A DNA stretch of 8,855 nucleotides, taken from the NCBI GenBank assembly GCA_028706995.1, contig JAQTVR010000037.1:1-8855 (forward strand), read 5' to 3'. The DNA is from Dehalococcoidales bacterium (GTDB taxonomy: Bacteria > Chloroflexota > Dehalococcoidia > Dehalococcoidales > UBA5627). Shown piece after piece: positions 1 to 6,013 of the stretch. The translations under genes were made by a program, and so were the position numbers. Below the pieces are notes generated by a model, which worked only from the letters and a program-made list of their open reading frames with translations, was not told the DNA's origin and ran no database searches. Positions within the stretch are counted from its first letter, which is position 1. Each line of letters begins with the position of its first letter.

Positions 1-871
1 ATTTAGTCAGAAATTCGGTTACCCGGGATTGTAGTCCATCGTATTCCCAGCCATAATCATGCCCGGGTGCTCCGATACTCAGCAAGATATTTCCGGGATT
101 TGTTTGTGATATACCGAATGCTGCTTCGAGGTTAGCTCGAATAATGGTTAACATATCACCGTAGCTGAATGCATCGTTTATGGTTCCATTACTTCTCATT
201 ACCAGCGCTCTTTTAATATCGCTGTTGTCATTCCAGACAGGAGGTCCCATCTGGATGCTGTAGATCTGCCCGTCATTCTCAAGCTTTTTCATAGCATCCA
301 CGCAAATGGTACAGCCGTTACTGATACCCAGCAGGATAACCTTTATACCGGGCATGTTCTTTGTTAAAAACTCTGCCCTGGCGGCTAATTCCCCTGATTT
401 CGAAGAATATGTGCCCATTGCCATCATGAATTCACTGATGCCGCCATAAAAAGAATGTGGTGTCCTGTAATAATCTATCCATAGTGTATCATTCCCCAGA
501 TCGGTCAAGACGCTATCTATCCCGGGTGTCAGGTCTTTCTCATTGGATTTCGTAATAGCTGACCACCCCCATCCCCCGGAATTTATAAACACGATAACAT
601 CTTTATCTTGAGCCTCAAGATAAAGAGCCAAATTCTGGCTTATAAAATCCAGGCGTTTCTCCTCATTCCCGAAAAGACCGGCAGCGGTTGCAGCGATGTC
701 ATCGATCACACTCTGGGGAATAGCTGAATAATCATCGATGGATAATATATCGCTACTACCGATTTTGCTGGCTTTTGCCGGCGCCACTGTCGAAGGCGCG
801 CACAGGACGATCGCCAGAGACACGGCAAAGGTTAAAAATATGCCTGTTTTTACTTTGTGCACCTGTGACAT
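1..871 (-). CDS. Secreted alpha/beta-hydrolase-like protein, 3' end outside the window
   Basis: I translated 290 codons from ATG at 871; the frame is still open at the window edge. Residues 1-34 look like a Sec signal peptide: K6/K8, a hydrophobic run at about 11-24, and a likely cut after PAKA. LC at 23-24 is not a good lipobox, so I do not call a lipoprotein. The mature part reads as an alpha/beta-hydrolase fold: a strand plus glycine-rich loop (VIVFINSGG, 92-100) that could form the oxyanion hole, then a strand and nucleophile elbow GISNG (182-186) matching G-x-S-x-G with Ser184. A late strand ends in GAPGHDYGW (268-275), so His271 is the candidate catalytic His, and a final helix follows. 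The acid is not obvious. The protein is probably nearly complete here. It lies 16 nt after argD, so it is likely co-transcribed with the arginine genes, yet it has no evident arginine role. Substrate unknown; the hydrolase assignment rests on motif order only. Confidence 0.72.
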   Translation of the reverse strand, partial: MSQVHKVKTGIFLTFAVSLAIVLCAPSTVAPAKASKIGSSDILSIDDYSAIPQSVIDDIAATAAGLFGNEEKRLDFISQNLALYLEAQDKDVIVFINSGGWGWSAITKSNEKDLTPGIDSVLTDLGNDTLWIDYYRTPHSFYGGISEFMMAMGTYSSKSGELAARAEFLTKNMPGIKVILLGISNGCTICVDAMKKLENDGQIYSIQMGPPVWNDNSDIKRALVMRSNGTINDAFSYGDMLTIIRANLEAAFGISQTNPGNILLSIGAPGHDYGWEYDGLQSRVTEFLTK

Positions 872-882
872 ATTTAAGGTTG

Positions 883-887
883 TCCTT
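883..887 (-). promoter_or_regulatory. Shine-Dalgarno of the hydrolase-like gene
   Basis: AAGGA directly abuts the argD stop codon TAG (888-890) and sits 11 nt before the ATG at 871. It supports that start and suggests re-initiation by ribosomes leaving argD. The spacing is slightly long. Confidence 0.5.
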
Positions 888-2081
888 CTATTGAACAAGG
901 CAGATATCGGAAAGCGCCTTATCCAGTATATCCAGGGCTTTATCCACGTCATCCCGTCCGATAATAAGTGGCGGCATAAAACGAAGTGCGTTGTTCTTCA
1001 ATTTATTTACAAGGAGTCCTTCTTCGAGACAATCCAGAACCAACTGCTTTGCTATATCCTTATTTAAATACATAGCATATAATAATCCACGGCCGCGGAT
1101 ATCGGTAATAAAATTATACCGCTGTTTTAAATCGTTCAAACCCCTAGCCAAATATTGCCCCGTCAGCTTTACATTTAGAGAGATATCACTATCGATAATG
1201 GTCTTTAGGGTGGCATACCCGGCCGCACAGGCTACCGGATTACCACCGAATGTAGAACCGTGTTCACCTTGAGCAAAAACGGAGGCCTTCTCTTTAGCCA
1301 GTATGACCCCGATAGGTATTCCGCTGGCAAGCCCTTTAGCCAGTGTCATTATATCCGGTTCGACGCCGTATTGCTCATAAGCAAACAGGCTTCCCGTTCG
1401 CCCGATACCGGTCTGGATCTCATCCAGAATGAGGAGGATGCCTTTCCGGTCGCACCATTCCCGTACCTTCTTCAAATAATCATCATCGGGAAGGTTGACG
1501 CCTCCTTCTCCCTGTATCGGTTCCATCATAACGGCACAGGTTATATTCGTAGTGGCTGCCTTTATAGCTTCTATACTATTATATTCTACATTGACGAATC
1601 CCGACGGAATCGGGATATATGGTTCCTGGAACTTGGCCTGCCCGCTTGCCGATACCATTGCCAGCGTTCGACCGTGAAACGAGCCGGTGCCGGTAATAAC
1701 TTCGTAAGCACCCTTTAGGTGGATGTGTCCATAACGTCGCGCCAGTTTAACGGCTCCCTCCGTAGCTTCGGTACCGCTGTTACAAAAGAAGACCTTGTCC
1801 ATACAACTGTGCTTTACCAGCAGTTCCGCCAGCTTCAATTGCGGAATAGTATAAAAGATATTCGAGGTATGAATGAGCGTTTTTACCTGCTCCGTAACGG
1901 CGTTGACTACTGCCGGATGGCAGTGACCAAGGCTGTTGACAGCTATACCGGTAACGAAATCCAGGTATTCCTTGCCGTTATCATCCCATACCTTTGCCCC
2001 CTGTCCCTTAACCAGTGTAACCGGGATGCGGTCGAATGTCGGCATATAATATTTATGTTCCAACTCTTGCCAGTTATTCAT
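888..2081 (-). CDS. argD: Acetylornithine aminotransferase
   Basis: PLP-dependent class-III aminotransferase of 397 aa, the usual family length. It transfers an amino group from glutamate to N-acetylglutamate 5-semialdehyde to give N-acetylornithine in the cytoplasm. Visible motifs: NSGTEAT (101-107, PLP-phosphate loop), FHGRTL (135-140), EPIQGEGG (187-194), LILDEIQTGIGRTG (217-230) with cofactor-binding Asp220, LAKGLASGIPIG (248-259) with the Schiff-base Lys249, and STFGGNPVACAAG in the C-terminal half. The ATG at 2081 overlaps the argB TGA as ATGA, with GGAG a few bases upstream, so translation is probably coupled to argB. Many ArgD enzymes also act as succinyl-diaminopimelate aminotransferase (DapC), and this cannot be excluded. 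The argJ-argB context favours ArgD. Confidence 0.95.
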   Translation of the reverse strand: MNNWQELEHKYYMPTFDRIPVTLVKGQGAKVWDDNGKEYLDFVTGIAVNSLGHCHPAVVNAVTEQVKTLIHTSNIFYTIPQLKLAELLVKHSCMDKVFFCNSGTEATEGAVKLARRYGHIHLKGAYEVITGTGSFHGRTLAMVSASGQAKFQEPYIPIPSGFVNVEYNSIEAIKAATTNITCAVMMEPIQGEGGVNLPDDDYLKKVREWCDRKGILLILDEIQTGIGRTGSLFAYEQYGVEPDIMTLAKGLASGIPIGVILAKEKASVFAQGEHGSTFGGNPVACAAGYATLKTIIDSDISLNVKLTGQYLARGLNDLKQRYNFITDIRGRGLLYAMYLNKDIAKQLVLDCLEEGLLVNKLKNNALRFMPPLIIGRDDVDKALDILDKALSDICLVQ

Positions 2082-2896
2082 TTACCTTCTCCTTCAGGGT
2101 TGTAGATCAGGGTACCCGTGTTACCTTCTTCAATTTCCTTGACCAGTGCGTTTCTAAGGTTTCCGTCTATGATAACGCACCTGGTAGACGGGTTCTCGGT
2201 GGCTCTCAGACAGGCTTTGATCTTAGGGATCATTCCGCCGATAGCCACTCCGGAATCCAGCAGTCCCTTTGCCTCTTCAGGGCTCAGGTGAGTCAAATAC
2301 TTACCGGACCCGTCACGTATACCATTTACATCCGTCAGGAAAATAAGTTTTTCGGCTTTTATAGAAGCGGCGATCTCTCCGGCTATGGTATCCCCGTTGA
2401 TGTTAAGCAGCAGGGGACCATCGGGTTCTTTATCAACAGAATTTAAACTGATTGGAGCCACCACCGGGATAAAACCGGCTTCGATAATAGCTGTGAGTAC
2501 TTTATGGTTTATCTTTACAGGGTTGCCCACATATCCCATCTCTTTATTGCGGATTTTTCCCTCTATTAAGGAGCCATCGGCTCCGCTTATACCGACAGCC
2601 TGTCCGCCACTGGCAATAATCGTTGCAACTATCTCCTTATTAATCAGTCCGCCGATAACTGCGGTTACCATATCCAGGGCGGGTTTATCGGTGATACGTT
2701 CACCGTGATTGAACCTGGTAACGACATTCTGTTTTTCCAGCCATTTTGTTACCAGGTTAGCCCCTCCATGGATGACCACTAGGGGATAGCCCTTCTTTTG
2801 CAGATAGACGATATCATCTATTGTGGTATCCTTGGTATCGAACAGGGAACCACCGAGTTTAATTACGATAGTTTTATTGTCCAGTTTGTTATTCAA
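2078..2896 (-). CDS. argB: Acetylglutamate kinase
   Basis: Amino-acid-kinase family protein of 272 aa that phosphorylates N-acetylglutamate with ATP, the second step of arginine synthesis. Motifs: IKLGGSLFD near residue 12 (phosphate loop), VIHGGAN (HGGG is the commoner form), GERITD, GGQAVGISGADG, an LLNINGDTIAGEIA substrate/ATP segment, LIFLTDVNGI, and IGGMIPKIKAC near the C-terminus with the conserved lysine. Only about a dozen residues precede the first strand, so the kinked N-terminal helix of arginine-inhibited hexameric kinases is missing. I infer a probably arginine-insensitive enzyme. The start is TTG at 2894-2896, chosen because AAGGAG lies 7 nt upstream and the N-terminus fits the family. 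It lies 47 nt after argJ and overlaps argD by 4 nt. LysZ-type kinases are related, but the neighbours indicate arginine. Confidence 0.94.
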   Translation of the reverse strand: MNNKLDNKTIVIKLGGSLFDTKDTTIDDIVYLQKKGYPLVVIHGGANLVTKWLEKQNVVTRFNHGERITDKPALDMVTAVIGGLINKEIVATIIASGGQAVGISGADGSLIEGKIRNKEMGYVGNPVKINHKVLTAIIEAGFIPVVAPISLNSVDKEPDGPLLLNINGDTIAGEIAASIKAEKLIFLTDVNGIRDGSGKYLTHLSPEEAKGLLDSGVAIGGMIPKIKACLRATENPSTRCVIIDGNLRNALVKEIEEGNTGTLIYNPEGEGK

Positions 2897-2903
2897 ATCA
2901 ATG

Positions 2904-2909
2904 CTCCTT
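2904..2909 (-). promoter_or_regulatory. Strong Shine-Dalgarno fixing the TTG start of argB
   Basis: AAGGAG with a 7-nt spacer to the TTG at 2896. No ATG or GTG gives a comparable N-terminus, so this site decides the non-ATG start. Confidence 0.7.
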
Positions 2910-2943
2910 ATATAAAGCTTAACATAATGATGTGAAAGAAATG

Positions 2944-4155
2944 TTAAGTTGTATAATCGCTATTGATAGTCACATATTCGCGGGTCAAATCGCAGCCCCA
3001 GGCAGTGGCAGTGGCTTTTCCCAGGTTAAGGTCAAGGTCTATGACTACAATCTTGTTAGCCAGTGCACGGGCTGCATCCTTTTCCTTGTTTTTAACCGCA
3101 ACGCCTTTTTCTAACAGGCTGATGTTGCATATAGATAAATCGGTCTTCGATTCCACTACCTCAGAGCCGCTCCTGCCGGCAGCGGCGATGATCCTTCCCC
3201 AGTTCGGGTCACAACCGTAAACTGCTGTCTTTACCAGCGGGGAATTGGCTATGGTTCGGGCAGCCAGCCTGGCCGATTCCGTATCCATCGCCCCCTTTAC
3301 ATTTACTTCTATGAGCTTAGTGGCTCCTTCTCCGTCGGCAGCGATAGCTTTAGCTAAGTATATACATACCTCATTCAAGGCCTGTTGAAATGAAACTGTA
3401 TAATCCGAATCTTGAGTAATTATCTTATTCTTTGCCAGGCCGTTTGCCATGATTATTATAGTATCGTTGGTGCTGGTATCGCCGTCAACGGAAATCATAT
3501 TAAAGGAGATATCTGTTGCGGTATGTAGAGATGTTGTTAAAAAATCCACATCGATATTGGCGTCTGTCGTAATAAAGCACAGCATAGTTCCCATTTGCGG
3601 GTGAATCATGCCGGATCCTTTAGCGACTCCTCCGATAATAAACTCACCTCCGTTAACACTGACAGCCGCTTCCTTGGAAACTGTATCCGTAGTCATTATG
3701 GCTTTGGCAAAATCATGCCCGCCGTCATCGGAAAGTGTAATATTCTCAATTCCTTTCTTTATAGCGTCCATCGGCAGCATTTTGCCGATAACGCCGGTGC
3801 TGGCAACCAGCGCTTTATCGGGATTTATCCCGACCTTTTCGGCGGCCAAGGATGCCATGGTAATCGCATCCTGCATTCCCTGTTCGCCGGTTACGGCATT
3901 GGCGCAGCCGCTATTGGCGATTATAATCTGTATATCATTACCGGGCACTCTATTCTGAGATACGATAACCGGCGCTGCTTTGATCTTGTTTGTCGTAAAG
4001 ACACCCGCACTCTTGCATGGTGTCTCCGAAAAGAGTATCCCCAGGTCTAATTTGGGTCCTTTTTTCTTTACACCGGCATTTGTCGCACCGGCTTTGAAAC
4101 CCTTTACCGAAGTAATGGTTCCATTATAAATAAAATCGACCTTATTATACTTCAT
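2944..4155 (-). CDS. argJ: Bifunctional glutamate N-acetyltransferase / ornithine acetyltransferase
   Basis: ArgJ of 403 aa, full family length. It moves the acetyl group from N-acetylornithine to glutamate, closing the cyclic acetyl pathway; many homologues also use acetyl-CoA to make acetylglutamate. Visible features: GVFTTNKIKAAPV (51-63), ANSGCANAVTG (80-90), VASTGVIG (117-124, oxyanion-hole segment) and KGSGMIHPQMGTML (179-192). In ArgJ the precursor cuts itself before the Thr of this last motif, here Thr190, which becomes the N-terminal nucleophile of the beta chain. The residue before it is Gly189 rather than the more common Ala. The C-terminus (REYVTINSDYTT) is the intact family ending. 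It is first in the operon, with argB 47 nt downstream. The absence of argA here suits the cyclic route, but whether this copy is mono- or bifunctional cannot be read from sequence. The ATG has no recognisable Shine-Dalgarno. Confidence 0.95.
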   Translation of the reverse strand: MKYNKVDFIYNGTITSVKGFKAGATNAGVKKKGPKLDLGILFSETPCKSAGVFTTNKIKAAPVIVSQNRVPGNDIQIIIANSGCANAVTGEQGMQDAITMASLAAEKVGINPDKALVASTGVIGKMLPMDAIKKGIENITLSDDGGHDFAKAIMTTDTVSKEAAVSVNGGEFIIGGVAKGSGMIHPQMGTMLCFITTDANIDVDFLTTSLHTATDISFNMISVDGDTSTNDTIIIMANGLAKNKIITQDSDYTVSFQQALNEVCIYLAKAIAADGEGATKLIEVNVKGAMDTESARLAARTIANSPLVKTAVYGCDPNWGRIIAAAGRSGSEVVESKTDLSICNISLLEKGVAVKNKEKDAARALANKIVVIDLDLNLGKATATAWGCDLTREYVTINSDYTT

Positions 4156-4163
4156 AGTATAGA

Positions 4164-4172
4164 ACTATAACA
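4164..4172 (-). promoter_or_regulatory. Extended -10 promoter of the arginine operon
   Basis: On the minus strand this reads TGT-TATAGT, an extended -10 (TGn plus a 5/6 match to TATAAT). Only 8 nt separate it from the argJ ATG, which would place the transcription start at or next to the A of the ATG. No good -35 is present at 16-18 bp. This would make argJ mRNA leaderless and fits the lack of a Shine-Dalgarno. Confidence 0.45.
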
Positions 4173-4205
4173 CAATTGGTGTTTTCTAGGCTATAGCGAA
4201 TTGAT

Positions 4206-4228
4206 GACGGGCGACGAAGCAATCCCGG
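4206..4228 (+). repeat. Degenerate fragment of a REP-like intergenic repeat
   Basis: The core GCGACGAAGCAATCCCGG resembles one arm of the widespread intergenic element whose usual form begins CGTCATTGCGAGG and ends GCGACGAAGCAATC. The other arm is reduced to GATGACGG. This identification is from memory of the element and is based on a single partial copy. Confidence 0.35.
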
Positions 4229-4303
4229 CTTTGCATGAACGAATAAGTATCATAATTTTTTAACAATCTCTAATAATTAATAGTTACGCTTGTCATAGAA
4301 TAG

Positions 4304-4312
4304 TGCTATACT
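4304..4312 (+). promoter_or_regulatory. Candidate extended -10 promoter for the CARDB-type gene
   Basis: TGC-TATACT forms an extended -10 with a 5/6 hexamer. The hexamer 17 bp upstream (TTACGC, 4284-4289) is a poor -35. Transcription would begin near 4319, leaving a 5' leader of roughly 140 nt. Confidence 0.35.
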
Positions 4313-4373
4313 TTTTACGGTTTTATATTATTACTGCCTGTCATAATACATAAATAACAGATGTGAATATCAG

Positions 4374-4407
4374 GGTATCACTGTAGATCGATACCAACCG
4401 TATACGG
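4374..4407. promoter_or_regulatory. Two adjacent dyad symmetries upstream of the CARDB-type gene
   Basis: GGTATC (4374-4379) and GATACC (4390-4395) form a perfect 6-bp inverted repeat with a 10-nt spacer. Two bases later comes a perfect 10-bp palindrome, CCGTATACGG (4398-4407). They lie 50-84 nt before the ATG at 4458, inside the predicted leader. They could be an operator or an mRNA hairpin; neither is proven. Confidence 0.3.
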
Positions 4408-4457
4408 CAGAAGAAAGCCGGGGATATCAACAGGTCTATTACTCAGGGTGAATTAAA

Positions 4458-5813
4458 ATGAAATCCGGAACAAGCGTTTTATATCGCCTGCCTATCTCTT
4501 TTGTACTCGCTATATGCCTTTTCAGCATTAATACAAGCCCTGCATTGGCTCTTAATGTAGGGGATTATATAAAGATAGATTATTCCGTGGTATTCAGCCA
4601 GGATGAAATAACCGGTGATGAAACATTCTATATGCAGGTTACCGGCACGGCTGTTTGTATCGCAGATCTGCCGTTAAATGTTACCGAGTGTTATACAACA
4701 GGTTATATTATAGCCAGACACAAAGAGACCGGCGGCGAAGTAATATTGAATTCCGGTTACACACAAACAATAAGTCCTTTCCCATCCCATGCGGGAGAAA
4801 CGGTTGATGATACGGTAGAGGTCGCTCTTAACTTTCCAGGGGAAAGCCAGGCTGGAGATTACGATATATACGGAGAGCTTATTAAAGCCAGGGTAAAAGC
4901 GTTATTATGGTTTACGGTCACTTCTTATCTGCCGCAGACTCAGTTGCTTGGAACCGTGTCTTATATACCTGAAAGCACTGCTACTACAACTACTATAACG
5001 ACACAAACTACCACAAACCAGACCACCAATACTACTCAAACCACTGCTACAACGCAGACTACCACGGCAACTCAAACTTCTATAACGCAAACTACTACAT
5101 ATGAAACTATTACAAACACAACTACGCAAACGACCACCCTGGAAAATTCTGCGGTTTTTGTTGTCTTCGATCTGAGAATATCCCCCGATAGGGTAGATGT
5201 ATCGGATGGGTCAGATTACATAACCATAACGGTAAGGGTTTCTAATTCGGGCGACGCCTATGGTATTTGTGAATTAATTTTACAGATAAACGGGAAAGCT
5301 ATAGAAAAAAGACAAGTATCTATTTCAGGGGGAGAAGCCGGAGATGTTGTTTTTAATATTCCTGTTCCTGAAGTAGGGACTTATGAGATCGGTGTTAACG
5401 GGTTGACGGGGACACTGGTAGTTATCGGTAATCATGTATCTACTACCTCTCAAGTTACAAAAACAACCAGTATTCCTGTTGTGAATATTACCAAAACAAC
5501 CGGAACAACAGAAGAACCGGTAGTAACTACAACCGTAGTAAATACACAATACCATTCCCTGGCTGAGGTCGATACACAGCAGACGAGTGATATAGGACAG
5601 ACCTCCACCTATTCCGGTTCCGGTATTACCGGAGATGATGAAAAAAGTGATTCGCATATCCTGTGGTGGTTGCTATTTATTATACTTGGGGCCGATCTTG
5701 GGCTGATATGTGTTTTACAGTTACTTGCCGACCGGAAACGGAAAGCGGTAATTAATAAAAATAATGATAAAACACAGCAGGATTCCAGCGAATATAAAAT
5801 TCATCTGGAATAA
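4458..5813 (+). CDS. Membrane-anchored surface protein with Thr-rich stalk and CARDB-like domain
   Basis: 451 aa, function unknown. Residues 1-31 are a signal peptide with a likely cut after ALA. Residues 32-170 form a beta-rich domain I cannot assign; Cys67 and Cys78 could form a disulfide. Residues 173-228 are a stalk in which 35 of 56 residues are Thr. Residues 232-325 resemble a CARDB domain: DLRISPDRVDVSDG, an ITVRVSNSGDAYG strand-turn, LQINGK, and GTYEIGVNGLTGTLVV. A second Ser/Thr-rich spacer (328-395) leads to a transmembrane helix (about 401-424) and a basic cytoplasmic tail starting DRKRK. The topology is therefore outside-facing with a C-terminal anchor. The ATG is preceded by GGTGA with 6 nt spacing. 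No terminator was found before the next gene, but that gene has its own promoter. CARDB domains are associated with adhesion and protein-protein contact; the role here is inference. Confidence 0.85.
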   Translation: MKSGTSVLYRLPISFVLAICLFSINTSPALALNVGDYIKIDYSVVFSQDEITGDETFYMQVTGTAVCIADLPLNVTECYTTGYIIARHKETGGEVILNSGYTQTISPFPSHAGETVDDTVEVALNFPGESQAGDYDIYGELIKARVKALLWFTVTSYLPQTQLLGTVSYIPESTATTTTITTQTTTNQTTNTTQTTATTQTTTATQTSITQTTTYETITNTTTQTTTLENSAVFVVFDLRISPDRVDVSDGSDYITITVRVSNSGDAYGICELILQINGKAIEKRQVSISGGEAGDVVFNIPVPEVGTYEIGVNGLTGTLVVIGNHVSTTSQVTKTTSIPVVNITKTTGTTEEPVVTTTVVNTQYHSLAEVDTQQTSDIGQTSTYSGSGITGDDEKSDSHILWWLLFIILGADLGLICVLQLLADRKRKAVINKNNDKTQQDSSEYKIHLE

Positions 5814-5852
5814 TTAAGGGGAGAATAAGTACTATTTACATCTATGATGGTA

Positions 5853-5886
5853 AAATTATAGCATTAAAAAAATAAATTATAGTGTT
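5853..5886 (+). repeat. Short direct repeat in an AT-rich spacer
   Basis: AAATTATAGCATT (5853-5865) recurs as AAATTATAGTGTT (5874-5886), a 21-bp period equal to two helical turns. It lies in the 200-nt gap between two surface-protein genes (5814-6013). In so AT-rich a stretch it may be chance. The minus strand reads TATAAT in each copy. Confidence 0.3.
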
Positions 5887-5903
5887 TTAAATGTATAACA
5901 GTC

Positions 5904-5932
5904 TTGACTTTGGTCAGGTATAATAGTATAAC
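5904..5932 (+). promoter_or_regulatory. Sigma-70-type promoter of the propeller-protein gene
   Basis: A -35 of TTGACT (5904-5909), a 17-bp spacer and a -10 of TATAAC (5927-5932); each hexamer matches consensus in 5 of 6 positions. Transcription would start near 5939, giving a leader of about 75 nt before the ATG at 6014. A perfect TATAAT at 5919-5924 overlaps but has no suitable -35. TGAC-tttg-GTCA (5905-5916) is an inverted repeat over the -35 and may be an operator. Confidence 0.55.
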
Positions 5933-6013
5933 AATCAACTAGAGTCCATTAATGTCTATTTCGAGATTTGGTTAAAAAATAAAGTATTATCATGTATGGG
6001 TAATAAAAAGTAA

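Larger units (their letters stand above)
4156..4457. other. Divergent intergenic region between argJ and the CARDB-type surface gene
   Basis: 302 nt without a credible gene. It contains the argJ extended -10, a degenerate REP-like fragment, an AT-rich middle (about 4240-4360) with a candidate plus-strand promoter, and two dyad symmetries just before the next gene. I saw no tRNA, T-box or intrinsic terminator. Confidence 0.8.

Noticed and set aside
738..1067. 109-codon plus-strand frame across the argD-hydrolase gap
   Set aside because: Overlaps two real minus-strand genes and their junction; no family resemblance.
1260..1718. 152-codon open frame on the plus strand
   Set aside because: It lies wholly antisense to argD, has no Shine-Dalgarno and no recognisable protein features; it is a by-product of the argD codon pattern.
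2036..2446. 136-codon plus-strand frame across the argB-argD junction
   Set aside because: Antisense to two conserved genes with intact motifs; the translation looks random.
3595..4050. 151-codon plus-strand frame
   Set aside because: Antisense to argJ, which is complete and conserved; no start signal or domain pattern.
4156..4300. T-box or arginine riboswitch in the argJ leader
   Set aside because: The likely transcription start lies at the ATG, no T-box motif or long hairpin is visible, and no clear ARG-box dyad was found.
4290..4312. TTGTCA and TATACT as a -35/-10 pair
   Set aside because: The spacer is only 11 bp, too short for a sigma-70 promoter; only the extended -10 reading was kept.
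4905..5129. Minus-strand frame rich in Ser, Cys and Arg
   Set aside because: It is the reverse reading of the Thr-codon-rich stalk; composition is forced by the ACN codons.
5814..5890. Intrinsic terminator after the CARDB-type gene
   Set aside because: A and T runs are present but no stable inverted repeat precedes them; the repeat found is direct, not inverted.
5904..5924. TTGACT paired with the perfect TATAAT at 5919
   Set aside because: The spacer is 9 bp. The overlapping TATAAC at 5927 gives the correct 17 bp.
5905..5924. IscR/Rrf2-type iron-sulfur regulator site
   Set aside because: The GAC…GTC half-sites are 4 nt apart, whereas the known type-1 sites have about 7; the neighbours are not iron-sulfur genes.
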